A stretch of DNA of 64,000 nt, taken from NCBI GenBank assembly GCA_036345935.2, contig JADWOT020000009.1, positions 14,751,556-14,815,555 of the forward strand, given 5' to 3'. The position numbers were made by a program, and so were the translations under genes. Shown here one piece after another: positions 11,611 through 23,719 of the stretch (within the stretch, counting starts at the first letter, position 1; every line of letters starts with the position of its first letter). Origin of the DNA: Taenia hydatigena. Its lineage: Eukaryota > Platyhelminthes > Cestoda > Cyclophyllidea > Taeniidae. Under the pieces are notes generated by a model. That model was not told the origin of the DNA, did no database searches, and saw only the letters and a list, made by a program, of their open reading frames with translations.

Positions 11611-11955
11611 TCAACGAAGTCGTATTAAGTGAAGGAAGCTACTATGCAGCCTCTGGCGTCCACGTTGGAGACAAACGAGCAAGGGGTAATGCTTGGGCGG
11701 AATACACATCGCTTTAGCAAACAGCAAGGCATTTCTCCTCCCCTTATCGACTGGTTCAACACCTCCGTCATAGGCAGCACTGAATTTCAGCCACTCGAGT
11801 AACAGATTAAAGGCATGGTACTGATCCATTTGACGTGTATTTGCTAGAGGTCTTCGACGAGTTACAGTAAATATTGCGCACAGTGTGCATGGGGTAGTTA
11901 ATGTCAAACTGGAGCTCTCACACTTCCATTGGCTTCCAAGACGTGATTGTGGCAC
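11611..11955 (-). CDS. Uncharacterised ORF or exon
   Basis: 114-codon minus-strand frame with mixed composition, for example LLEWLKF and a later GRRNALLFAKAM, unlike the low-complexity frames around it. There is no clear start or upstream acceptor and no recognised domain. It could be an internal exon, a relic or chance. Confidence 0.25.
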   Translation of the reverse strand: MPQSRLGSQWKCESSSLTLTTPCTLCAIFTVTRRRPLANTRQMDQYHAFNLLLEWLKFSAAYDGGVEPVDKGRRNALLFAKAMCIPPKHYPLLVCLQRGRQRLHSSFLHLIRLR

Positions 11956-12354
11956 GAGCAGTAGGACATGTCACACAGCGGTATGTGGGTGTTAGCCACC
12001 AACACTAGGTGTCTACCACCGGAATCTGCAATGCACAACAAGGACGTGAAATCATAGCTCTCTCGCCACTCCACCCCGTCTCTCCCACCAATGCCGTTTC
12101 AGATTCACCTAATACCTTGGATTCAATCTCGCATTCGCTCAGCAGTTAGTCCTCTGACTGATAGATGCAAACATTTCAAAGGCGCTCGGCTGTGATATTC
12201 GATGTCGAGGGTGGCTGTCGTGTCGTGGTTCGCTCCAAAATCACCACCATAATGGTAAGGGTGATTTCGTGAAGCATTCAGTTAGTGCGATAACACCCAC
12301 CTCTTCTTCAAGCCTAATATAACTTAAAGGGAGATGAAAGAGACGTAGTCCCCA

Positions 12355-13430
12355 TCCTGCAACATTTGGTCTCAGGTTTGACAAACTTGGTCGATTCATG
12401 TGCAGGCAATCGCCACACCTTACCATCTCGTCACGTCTGTTCAACTCGCAACACAGATGGGTGGTCACGACTGGTCAAGAAAACAAACTCTACATTCCAC
12501 ATATTTTGTCCATTCTCGACGCAACATGGCATCGCGAATGAATAACAAGTGGAGAGTAATCAGTGGGCATCCTGCACATCTTCATTCAAATGCAATCCTG
12601 GGTGGATTTCTTCTACAACTCATCGATCCCTTACTTAATGCTCGTATTTTATCAAGAAGTAAGGTGTGCAAGTATATTGAGTGAGAGTCATCCAAGACAC
12701 CAGGTGCTTTAAATAGTCCCTCAGACAAATAACTTGCACACTTCTCAAAGTAGGAGAGAGTAGGAAAAGTGTCTCCAAAATTGGAAGGCAAATCAGGAAA
12801 GCTAGCACAGTTCGGTAAGCTTTACTCAGGTGCCTACACCAACTCAGGTTCTGACCAAAGATACGACCATCACCGCTTTACATTCAAATTACACGCAGAG
12901 GTGAGAACAGACCCAGTCAGCGGCCTCGCTTTACATCAAGGGCACTGCGAGCACAAGCATAACTTATGGGCCACCAGGACGACTTCAGCGTCTCAGTCCG
13001 CATTTTTGGCATGTCTTAGCAAACTTACTAAAGCACTGTCCAATTTGCTCAGTGTGTCGAGATGCATATATGGCACCAAATAAGTGAGAGGGATTGGAGG
13101 ATCCATTTACCATCTATTATTCATGCATGTCAACGGTAACAAAAGCACTTTATTCGAACCTCAAGCCAGCCTGCAATCACAATGCATGCTAACTTTATTT
13201 TGTTATGTTTGCAAGCTCTATTTCACTTCTCACTCACACCATCAGAGCCCATATATGTGAGTGGGCGGCTGTTTAATTCTGACTCAATACAGTGTGTGCT
13301 CTGCTACTCAGCCATAGCTTTAGGGCCTCATGCAACCTTCTCCCATAATCATGCCCCATCTTATCCTGCTGCAGTCCAACGAAATGCAGGTTCAAGAGTA
13401 CACCTTCACTGCACAGAATGCTTTGCAATA
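12355..13430 (-). repeat. Repeat copy D, inverted partial copy of A
   Basis: Reverse complement of about 6180-7110 of copy A. The shared block covers the GACCAAAGATA/GACCATCAC region and the block with TTTGCTCAGTGTGTCGAG. A stretch of about 150 bases at 12620-12770 has no counterpart in A. Copies A and D therefore form an inverted repeat with about 5.2 kb between the arms. Confidence 0.8.
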
Positions 13431-13439
13431 ATGTTTGGA

Positions 13440-15260
13440 ATGCAATAAACAATTAACAGCTAGGAAGTAATGAGCAGACGCCAAGTGCTTTGTAAAGTTA
13501 CAACTCCTCCCAACACAATTATGCATCAATGAACAAAAATCCACCAGCATTAGGAAGCAATTTCACTAAAAACCGCCAAAACACTCTTAGCTTATCACCC
13601 AAGGTATTGTGCAGCAAAAGTGGACGTGAGTAGGCAGCGTAGTTGAGAAGCTAAACGTCTTACCAGTCACGTTATGAATTCTGTGCGTCTACTTTTACAA
13701 GCCGGTGCGAAAAGGACATTAAAAACTCAATAACTTTAAGACTCAATAACACCAAGGACTTAATAAAAACCAAAAAAGAAAAACAAAATAAGAATTACTG
13801 AATGGCCACTGCATTTCCAACTTCTCACAGCAGGTAATGCCTCATTCACCGGAACCAGCGGGCACCAAAGCGCACATTGCATAGACACTTCACGTACAAA
13901 TTTAGCCGATCGCACCAATGTTTGTTCGATAAAACCGAAATGCTTTATATTTGTTAATTCTTGGCATAACAACACTTGCTTAAAATTTCGGAGTCTTTTC
14001 ATATTTAGGGTAAACTAACTTGTGCAAGAATTTACTATGCAAGCATAAATAAGAGCACGTGCAATAGATAATGAGGACTTATATACATAAGCGACATTGT
14101 AGAGGGTTCCTCCTCTCTCTTCTGATCACCCTAGTTGGTAGAAGTCGGAGCATGTGTCGCCATCTTTATTATAAGGAGGAAATTATACAGCGAGGCAATA
14201 TACGGGATTCAGGCCGGGGAATGGTCACGCTCCTGCAAGTCTCCACGCCGCTCCGCCACGAGGTTCGAATTGTTCTCCAGCCTCTGGCCTAAAAAGCACA
14301 TTTAAAGAATATAAGTATTACAGAATACCAGGGTAGAATATATATATTTAACGGATAGAGGGAAATAAGCTGGTGGCATGGCCAGAGGCCAGCCTGCGCA
14401 GCTAGGGCAATGTGGCCACCTCTGTGGCCCTAGCCGAATCCGATAGTCCATGCAAGCAAAGCTCTTCATTGCCCCTCTCTTCTTTCTGACGTCATCCCCG
14501 ACGCACCCCTTCATACACCTCACGCGTCAGCCATCACAACTTAGTCAGTGCTGCAACAAGTACCCATGAGCTAACCATCCCAGTCGCCGACATTTGACGT
14601 GGTTGAGGCGATGCTTGACACCAACGTCAGTGATCCCTCTTGGCAGTTCATTAGACTTGGAATTTCGTATGGCCTGGGAACGAAGTTCAGAATAAGATGC
14701 TATGCCGACTATCAGTATGTCCGTAGGGAGGTATTAATACCCCGATCTCCTTAAGCAAGTATATTAGGGGTAATCTTTAAACTAAAACCTTTCTAGGTGG
14801 TCCATGTCAAGTGTCACTTCAGTTGTTAATAGCTTTCCTGTGGAACAGGGGATGGGGTAGATGCCAAACGTGGACGTCGTTCTTAGCCCTTATGCTATGG
14901 GAGGTCAGAGATACTCACATCTGTAGCACATGCACCTATTTTGCACCCCTGCAATATGCTACAGGTGGTAGAAATCGGAGTAGAAGGTCCACCATTGTAG
15001 CGTTCGAGGCTCCCTTGAAGGCAAAAGAGGGCAGAATACCTGGATAGAATGCGTATATATATTTAGCGGGCAGAGAAGAATAAGCTAAAGCAATCTGGCC
15101 ACCACTGTGACCCTAACCAATATCGGTAGTTCAAACAAGCAAAGTATTACACTGTTTGTTTTTGCACTTCTAATTTCATTACTCATGTGTATTGTAGCAG
15201 AGCTGATTTATAACAACGTTGAGCGTAATCTTGCCATATGCAATACCTCATCACTTCACG
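13440..15260 (-). mobile_element. Retroelement-like block with dispersed repeat RP1, inverted copy
   Basis: This block is the reverse complement of 23569-25460. It contains two RP1 repeats (14290-14462 and 15003-15148, both minus) on either side of about 500 bases. In that interval, read minus, a broken frame has GVKHRLNHV then RRLGWLAR, recalling the HRLRWLGHVLRM region near the end of many LINE-type reverse transcriptases. The repeat-internal-repeat layout would also fit a small LTR or TRIM-like element. No intact polymerase, integrase or target-site duplication is visible. Confidence 0.45.
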
Positions 15261-18200
15261 CGCAACCTGCCACCTGCCCAGCTTATCAAATGAGTAACAT
15301 TGTAGGATTTGGTGGCATCGCGAAAATGTAAAATGCGAAAAAGAAATGAAATCGAACCATTAAGAGGCCATAAAGTTGCTCACACCTCCTCATGATCAAC
15401 GAAGCGCGATTGTGTAATCCCAAATAAGAGTGCGAGAGCCTTCAGCATCTCTCACATGACAACGCGCTCTGTGTGTACAGCGAATGCGAAGGTCTAAATT
15501 TGGAGATGACGGTACAGTTGCTCGAACATAGCCAGCTATAAGCCAATAATGCGGGAGCGTATACGATGCAAGATTGTGCAACTTGTCTTACGCCTCTGAT
15601 TGCGACAAAAGAATACTAGTTTTCTGATTATAGAAGTGCGTACTATAAATAACTCGAAATGCAATAATAGCCTGGGAGACTGACACACCATAAGGCTAAC
15701 CGCATTCGAAATATACAAACGATTAGTTCGCGACTCAAACTGATTTGGCGATATTTGACTTCTGATGAAGAACAGGCCAAGCCCCTAAGGCACCAACAAA
15801 ACACATTGCCGAATCCACATCAATCACTTTGGCAGTTATGATTTTAGCGAAAAATGTGAATTAATATAGCATTTGCAGGCATTCACTATTTGCATCTACC
15901 TCTCTTTGTAAGTCGCATTTTCCACGATTGAATACTTCCACAGTGAGGAACATGGTGGCCTGCATAAAAGAGATACTTTCACGGCTATCTGCAATTGCTA
16001 AGGGATTGCCAATTTTATTTAGATTAATGCGCTATGAGGTGTGCAGTTAAAACGAAACCACATTGAAAGCCTCATTTGTGGAGTTCAAAGAGTGGTAGAA
16101 GTAGGTTACAATTACTGGTGGAAAAGGTGTAAATGCGGAAACGAAACCATATCTGATGGATGGTCAAAGGCGGCTAATCGCATCATAACACCAACTCATG
16201 AACAACGAGGCTACAACCAACACCAGAGGAGCTCTTGTTCTCAACCACATGACTATCCTGTCTCTTGGAGTCATAATTATTAAGGCAAATTTTGAAGCTT
16301 ACTGTAATGCTGTGCGAGCAAACCCATTTGTCAACTTTTGGAAGGGCGTAAAGAGACGAAGTAGTGCAACTTGTCTAGCGATATTGATGCAGACGAGAGC
16401 ACATCAATTTCAATTTCACAAGCACATGGCACAGAAAGCGTTGGGATAATATGACAGCATGAGGGGCTGATGCACACTGAGGCTAACCTCATTTGGATAA
16501 TAGAACTCAAAGAGAATAAGTGATGTTTGCCTCCACAGAAAGAATAAGGCATGTTTTGCCTTCACTCTCTAGGGCGGTTCCTATTTTTAATAATTAAATG
16601 CGGTGAAATGGTAATTTTGCAAGTATCTCCATTTACTTGCCGAAAATACGTGTCGATTACAACAACGCATTGCAATCCCTACAGCCAAAGATTTCTCTGT
16701 TAAGAACTGCGTTGACCTATGTAACCACGCTCCTTTGCTTGGTTGTCCGCAGATGCTGGGGCTTAACAGCATGAATGCTTATTAATTCAATTGCTAGCAA
16801 ACCGCTAGAAGAGGAGTGGTGCATTTTAGGCACTGTTACAGGACCTGATATTATGAGAATAAGGTACTTTAGCATGATTGACTCCTACATTCGAGGCAGA
16901 GGATGGATGAAGCGATCGAGGCTGGGACAGCACAACATGCCATGAGAAGTGCAAGTGGGATTGCAGAACCGAGGAACTTGTCTCGCCATAAGTGTGATTT
17001 GTTTTGGACGCCTTACCTTGTGGCACGCCTTCTATCTTAGATGGAAAGAAGATGTTAACATCACTTTTTCACAAACGGAATTTTTTCCAACTGTCTGCTC
17101 ACTTTTATGTTAACTATTGCAAAGTTACTGTTTGCTCGCACAAATATTCAGGTCAGAATTAGAATTCACGTAAAATGAAACTGTTATTTTCCCAACGTTA
17201 ATGGTGCTCTCGGTTAATGTCACCGGAGGTTACCTACGCATTTTGCACATCACATGCGCTCACCCACAGACATTGTCTTAACTACGCACAACAACCAAAC
17301 CCACGCGTTATGTAGGCGTCATTTTTGTTCTCAGCCCACATACTGGGTTCGCCATCCAAACTGGTGTAAGGTTTCAGTGGTACTCACAGGAGGCAATTAC
17401 AAATCTCCTGCGATAGTCTAAATCTAAAGTAATGTTAGGAGAGATGCTCGAACGGCTTATCTGTGAAATGGATATGAAAGTGGACCTGTTTGTTTAAAAT
17501 TGAATGTCACTGTTACCTCAAGTGAGTTTCCAAGTAGTTACTCGCTGGACTTTCTTTACTAAATTATGGAATGATGGAGAGCCCACAAACCTGGCAAGAG
17601 TCCATTGGCACCACTCATAATGATAACGCTCCCTAGTTAACTTCACCCACACAAGATGACACTATTGTTGCCCCGTAACGTACCATGCAACAGCAGAATT
17701 TGCATATATGATGGGTTCATACATGTTATCACTGCAATTTTTACACAATAATGTGCAACCACACTTCGGAATTATCGATACCATCTGCTGGAGGACACAG
17801 ACTGAAAAGGCAGGGGCCTCGTCGAAGGCCCTTTAATTTCTGTACTCACACCCACTTCTCATCCCGTCATGGACGGTTCCTTTGTTCAGTACGTGGAAGC
17901 AACCACTCAAAGTGGAAAAAGGAATTCCACCTCAGAACAGATAGCTTAATTGGAAATGATTTAAAGTAGAACTATGAAAGCCACTGAACATCACTTTATT
18001 CGATGTCACAGGAGTTTCAGCACATCCTCCTGAGCTGCATCAACATGCTGATTAGGACAGTACGGAGGCAAACAATGACCTGAAAAGTGCAGTTTGCTTG
18101 CTCATCATAGCAACAGTGAGGTTACATGGCAGCCTGGGCCCAGACGGCAAGCATGTTTGCTGCAGCTTCATGAGAGGAATTTTGCGCTGATTAGACGCGG

Positions 18201-18500
18201 AACAAGAGCAAATGAAAGCGGCTTGACCTTACGCAGAATTGTGAAGCGCGCACCTGAATACGGAAAGGAAGTGCTCGAATGTGGAAAAAGTCAACTAGTA
18301 TCAAACATGAATCCTTCCCCCTCTATACGCCTTTGGCCTCACTGTATTCGCTTCTACTCATTTCAGTTCGCTTTCTCACAAAAAACGAGAGAATGAAGTG
18401 CACGCATCTCATCAGTTTAGTGAATGAGAGGTCTCTTCGACGTCATCGCCGTGGCATCTGAAGTGTGAGAGACATTCCAATCGACTTAGCGAACTCAACC
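15261..18500. other. No supportable gene
   Basis: About 3.2 kb of apparently unique sequence with only short frames (for example 16041-16283, 16198-16449, 18094-18396). I found no exon with convincing splice sites at both ends and no repeat match to the rest of the window. Confidence 0.4.
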
Positions 18501-18507
18501 TAAGGCG

Positions 18508-18516
18508 TATATAAAT
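18508..18516 (+). promoter_or_regulatory. TATA box of the micro-exon gene
   Basis: TATATAAAT preceded by GCG, 37 bases before the ATG at 18553. This implies a very short 5' untranslated region. Confidence 0.65.
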
Positions 18517-18552
18517 GCACAATAAGAGGGGCTCGGAGGCCGAGTACACATC

Positions 18553-20202
18553 ATGTTGAGCATCATTGCAGTTTCATTTTGCGTGGCATATTGTATAGGT
18601 ATGCGTCTATTTCACCACTTGCTTTTCTGGCTCTTTTGTTGTTCCACCCTCCACCTTTTCTCAAATGTATTGTTGAACTAATATAAAGTGAGACTGATGG
18701 GCACCTCTTTCTTCAAAGGTCAAAAAAGTCCAAAGTTGTGGGGTTCTCGCGTTGTCGCAAAGCCAGCAGGACCATCAGACACAATGAACTACTCGGTAGA
18801 AAACCAAAGCGTAAGTGCATTCTCGTAATGAAATACACATGTCATTTTCGGGGAAGGATAATGAAGGGGAAATGTCAAATGAGGGAAATTATCTATTGCC
18901 TTCAATCACACATTGTATCAATAGATATCACAGGTGGTGGACACAAATGCGGATTAATAATGCGATGCCCTCACGTTCAAGCGACTCACACGTCGGCTAA
19001 TATTTATCTCCAAAATTTGTTTTTAGATAATGTTTGTTTTTACTGCAACACGGGAGGACTATCTCACGGTTGACAATGGAAACTGCAAAGTCAATGACAC
19101 AATTTGGGGCAATCCTTGTAAAGAAGGCAATGGTATGCCAAATCGTCATCTATATCAGAGTTTATTTTGACCTCCACGTTACTAATACGGAGTTTGGGCA
19201 TTGTAAACCTGAGTTCATTTGAGCGTTGAGGCCCATAGGTGACCTCTTTGTCTATTTGTTTACTTAACACGAGCAAACACGGCTCCCTTCAGTAGCATCA
19301 AGATATAAGCAAGGAACATGAGTTTGTCATCCAATATAATCCTTCCGTTCACCTTTATGCGAAGACTACCTTAATTAAACAAAAATTAATTAAACCAAAC
19401 TTAAGGACTCCGCTTACATGATTCAACTGGTCAAATCCCCACTTCTTTTGCCTTATATCTGTCTATTTCATGTTTTAGGAACTATTGACATCACCGTAAA
19501 GGATGTGAACATGCAAAAACGGATTGAAATTCATACATTTTCTGAAAAAAATGCTTACGTTTTATATTCATTTTTCGTACCGCATTGCAAATTTCCGCCG
19601 CTAGAAACAGGTAACGAAGCAATCGCCTTTCTGTGAATAGATTCGCATTTGAACGCCCTCATCTCGTGCTATTCTTAATGATGGATGACGTTGACCTGAA
19701 GACGTCGTTCCCGCTCTCCCGATTTGTCAAAGGCCAGCAATCCTTCCGAGTTGACTTTGGTGCTCAAGGAGCAGACAGCGAGGGAGAGGTAAACCATTCC
19801 ACCCTTAGGCTGTACAATTCCTCCTGATACAAATCTAAGCTAAGATTTCAACTCAAGTCAAATGAATTTTAGTTAAGCAAAGTTAATTTCGCCATTCACT
19901 TCTCAAGTGCACATTTTGTCCGATATTGCTCAGACATTGTATGCATCTTCATTTTGCCAACAGGTCGGACTCGCCACAAGCAAAGAATTGCTCTGCACTT
20001 GGAGGGGTGTGAATCTTACCCGCAATAATAGTACCGTTTGTGGTAAGTGAGAATTACTTCTCCGACTTTGATGGGGAAAGTCCTGTAATCGATTCATGTC
20101 ATGCCAGGGCAAAGCCCCTACTTCATCCATATCTTTACTGGTATCGCATTCTCCTTCGATGTTGATGGTCGTTTTTACTGCCACTTGAAGCACATTTACT
20201 AA
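18553..20202 (+). CDS. Secreted, N-glycosylated cysteine-rich protein, multi-exon
   Basis: Model from splice sites: exons 18553-18598, 18719-18810, 19027-19132, 19479-19610, 19733-19788, 19964-20042, 20108-20202. Every junction is GT-AG, all phases agree, and the sum is 606 bases, 201 residues plus stop. Exon 1 encodes a signal peptide (MLSIIAVSFCVAYCIG). The mature part holds six cysteines (GNC, NPC, PHC, LLC, TVC, FYC) and about seven N-glycosylation sequons (NYS, NQS, NDT, NGT, NLT, NNS, NST). It is probably secreted or surface-bound. The pattern recalls the multi-copy tapeworm diagnostic antigen GP50 family, a guess from memory of its general features. The stop at 20200-20202 may not be the only 3' end: in-phase micro-exons follow. 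Confidence 0.68.
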
Positions 20203-20571
20203 TTGAGTACTAATTTCCTCAATTTGAGCAGCTAACCTGGAGAAGGACAAAGCTTTAGACTTGCGGGTTTTCCATGGTGTATTCACGCCACGACCGGACG
20301 CCCAACGGGAAACCTTTCTGTGGTCAACGTACACTTCGTTTCTGACAGTAAGCGTGGACTATACGCAAAGTGGTGAGTAGAAAGATGAAGTTGGTACAAT
20401 TTTATCGTAGAATTCTGCCACAAAAATTTCTACTTATCCTTCCTTTTGCGTGATAGCATGGTGCGAAATCTCAGGTGCAATTCGAATGTGTGTGAATGTG
20501 AGAAATTTGTGCACATAATGAGGTTGTAAATTTGCTGGCGTGTGTATTCAACGACGCAATTTTGACATTAG

Positions 20572-20601
20572 GGATATCACCAGAAGTGGCGGAATGCAAC
20601 C
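20572..20601 (+). CDS. Candidate micro-exon, 30 nt
   Basis: ACATTAG acceptor, 30 bases, then a GTAAGTTG donor. Entered in phase 1 it reads through without a stop (ISPEVAECN) and leaves in phase 1. Either exon 6 of the upstream gene (ends 20042, phase 1) or a 33-base version of exon 7 (donor GTATCG at 20141) could join to it. Confidence 0.5.
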
Positions 20602-20809
20602 GTAAGTTGGTGTGAGATACACCGTTTCCTCGATACAACCGTTTTAAAATAAGGCCCCTATAATTGCTACATAAGCTGATTCACTGATTTTGTTTCCCTG
20701 ACCATCTCACTTTGCCCTCTGAAATGCACTTCAGGCTTCAAATAATTCTTCGCAGTAACTTTTTGGTATGTCAATGATTAAAGATTTATTTTCCACCTTT
20801 TCGTTTTAG

Positions 20810-20827
20810 GGGCCGTAGGAGTGCGAG
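20810..20827 (+). CDS. Candidate micro-exon, 18 nt
   Basis: Strong pyrimidine tract and TTTTAG acceptor, 18 bases, GTATGT donor. Phase 1 in and out, open (RAVGVR). One of the clearest tiny exons in the window by splice-site quality. Confidence 0.5.
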
Positions 20828-21459
20828 GTATGTAAAAATTCAATTTTTAGTAAGGCTTACGATCTAAATGCTTGAGAATATAAGGGTTGTGTCTGTTGTC
20901 ATATCCAGCTTAATCCATCCAAGCATCTTCGCTTGATATCAACGTCAGTCTCAATATTTCCTTAAAGGAAAAATAATGACATGAAGCGAATGGCTTGAGC
21001 CACGTTGCAGTAACAGCTGTATAGTTGCTTCATAAAATGACAATCCCCTCAAAGGTGGCTTTGCTAACATCAGCTTCAAACAGATTGAATTCACCATTTC
21101 TTGTTCAATTTTATTACCAGTTTCAACAACAACCTCGAGTTAGCGCCTATTCCACTGCACTGTGCATTTTCCGATCAAGTAGACCAATTGGAAAAGACAA
21201 TTTCATTTGTGCTCCCTCTACTTGAGTTGGTGAGGTGGGAAAGCATTAGCAGCAGAGAAGTCGAGTGTGTTGCCCGTTGAAGTCAGCTTTGATCCAACAA
21301 AATGTAGCTGCTCATTTTATTAATCAATTTTCCGCCAATCGACATCAACGCCGCTTACTGAGTTGATATGCCGACTGCACTTTATGCAGCTTTATTTTTA
21401 TGTATTGACCAAACTCTCTGTTGAGTGGGATAATTACTTGGCGTGTTTTTCACACACAG

Positions 21460-21486
21460 ATTCTGCGTTGACTCACGCGATCAGTG
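21460..21486 (+). CDS. Candidate micro-exon, 27 nt
   Basis: CACACACAG acceptor, 27 bases, GTAAGA donor. Phase 1 in and out, open (DSALTHAIS). An inverted copy with the same exon length lies at 45631-45657. Confidence 0.5.
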
Positions 21487-22119
21487 GTAAGACATTTACC
21501 AACGCTTCTCACATGTGAATGCCAGTTCTGGAGTTCATAGGCCTCTACTCATATCATCCACACCCAACCACTTTTCAACAATACTAAGACCTCTGATTTA
21601 TGCGCTGCCTTCCACGAACCCCTAGAATTCTCACTACCACTTGTCCTATACGCTTCGCCTCATAAGCCTTGTTCACTGCAACTTGACAAACTAGGTTTCG
21701 TCGTCTACGTCAGTTAAGCTTTCGTGTCAACTTGGTTCAAATTTCCTTTGTAGTCATGCTCGGAACAGCAATAATGCTGACGTATTTGAGAAGCTAACGA
21801 TTCCACTAATGGATCTAATGGATGTTCCATGGTTCCACAGGGGCAAATGGTGACTGCTTCATCCTTTATTTTAATTTACAACTTTTCTTCTCCACCAACG
21901 AATTACGCTGTGTAGCTTAGATTTCGAACGCTTGTACCGTGATAACCGAAGAATTTGCGTCATTCTGCGTCTATTGAGTTTGCTTACGCCTCTTCCATTG
22001 GAACCCACATGTGCAGAACTAGCTCATCACTTGTGTATTCAACTGACGAATGCACAAGCACTACTGCAGGTTACATGGGAAACAACTAGTGGCACTGGTT
22101 GTGTGGGGTGCCCTTTTAG

Positions 22120-22139
22120 GTGGCGATGAGTTTCACTAG
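22120..22139 (+). CDS. Candidate terminal exon of the micro-exon gene
   Basis: CCCTTTTAG acceptor followed in phase 1 by GGDEFH and TAG. It is preserved in the inverted copy at 44976-44995 with one synonymous change (GAT to GAC). No clear AATAAA is seen just downstream. Confidence 0.35.
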
Positions 22140-22333
22140 CTCAATTTTAACTAACAAAAGTATTACTGCGTGTACATCAACTTTGTTTATTCCTTTGAGC
22201 GAGGGGTGGGTGAACGGCCTGACACTGTTTGCAGTGGATAGCAGTCAATTGCTACATCAAAGCAAACAACGTGTCACTGCCATTTTCTATAATAGATAAA
22301 GGCAACACAATTTACTTACCCTTGATTCAAGTA

Positions 22334-22879
22334 GCGGCAGGAAAATTCTAATCGCTCTTGAACATTCGAGGAATCGTGCTTTGTCTCTAGGTAATCCGAA
22401 GCACCGCATTTTAATCAGCTATCAATAAGTGAGAGGTTAAACAATGCTACACCACCGTATTTATCCCACCTCATGCCAACTCATTCGAAATTGCATTTTA
22501 TTAATCTTGACGTTGGAAGCCCAACAGATATAATGACTGGCCACTTCTCGAAACTAGCTTTTATGAGTTGACGATTAGGGGATATGACTCGGAGTTGGCG
22601 TACTCTAATTGGAATGTAGGGTTCTTTTCAAATTCAAAGCGACTGTCATTATTTAGGCTGTGAATTTAAGGAGGGCCAGCGGATGACATGGCTAATGGGC
22701 AGGGTGGACATCTGTTACATGGCTTAGACCATGCTCGAATTTTGTCCTTCCGAGGCAAAGACGATTGTCAGGCCTTGCAACCCAACATCTAAACTTATTA
22801 CATAAGAGTCAAACAACAATTATACAACAAGTGCTTATTGAAAGAGTCCAAAAGAAGCTAAGGGATTATACGCCCAATC
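22334..22879. other. Unique spacer, no gene seen
   Basis: Sequence between the outer arm and repeat copy B with no counterpart on the right side of the palindrome and no convincing exon. Confidence 0.4.
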
Positions 22880-23719
22880 TCCTTCTTCTTCTTCTTCTTC
22901 TTCTTCTTCTTTTTCTTCTTCTTCTTCCTATTCTTAGGATGAAACTTACCACCCCACCGCCGAAATGAACGCAATTACCAACTATTTTTTTGCTATTTGC
23001 TCTGCATTGCATCACGGGTGCATACACATACACACCCATACACCAAACGTGTGTCATGCTCGTTCTTTGTGTCTATGCAGTGAGTTAGAGATCTTTGGAT
23101 GGAAGCAGACTACAGAATTTGTTTGCCAAACCAAGATAACACATGCACATCGTTGCATGGGAAAATAAGGCAGCACATTAATTAATTGGAATCATGGCAG
23201 TATGATTCCTCCAGTGCTACGACGGCGGCGCAACCAGACACAGTGCAAGCGAAGTTCTATTACGAAGCAGAAGCATGTTTGGTGGTGGATGGATGGATGG
23301 GTGGTTGAATGGCAACTCCACTTTAGTAACACACGTTCCTTCTCCTCCTCCTCCATTAATGCTAGCACGCTGTGAATTGACAAGCATTCCTTTACTCAAC
23401 ACTATTTACCATTTCACCATTAGTGTCGCATGAACGCTACCTCCTTCTCCCTCCTTCGTATTTGGACTCCTGGATGGTTGGAACCCACGTCAAGCCTTAA
23501 CCTTGCTACTCAATGTGGTAACGTAAGTGCGCCACTTTTGTGAAAAGCAACCACTACCAAGCGCCATGTTAGTACAGTCGACAGCAAACTCGAAATTCGA
23601 ATGCATGAATGGCAGGTTGCGCGTGAAGTGATGCGGTATTGCATACGGCAAGATTAAGCTCAACGTTGTTGTAAATCAGCTCTGCTACAAAACACATGAG
23701 TAATGGAATTAGAAGTGCA

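Larger units (their letters stand above)
21440..22333 (+). repeat. Outer arm of the large inverted repeat, left
   Basis: Matches the reverse complement of 44787-45675. It includes the 27-nt micro-exon, the block encoding RDNRRICVILRLL in one frame, the TTTTAG terminal exon and the CTATAATAGATAAAGG block. Confidence 0.8.

Noticed and set aside
14262..14275. GGTTCGAATTG as a polymerase III promoter of a SINE
   Set aside because: No partner A box and no terminal poly-A or tRNA-like head in the RP2 unit.
19611..19640. A 30-nt intron joining exon 4 to a frame starting at 19641
   Set aside because: It breaks phase and leads to a stop. The acceptor at 19731-19732 with a long pyrimidine tract restores phase exactly.
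19930..20334. 134-codon minus-strand ORF
   Set aside because: It lies antisense to exons 6 and 7 of the plus-strand gene, whose splice sites, phases and signal peptide make the plus reading far better.
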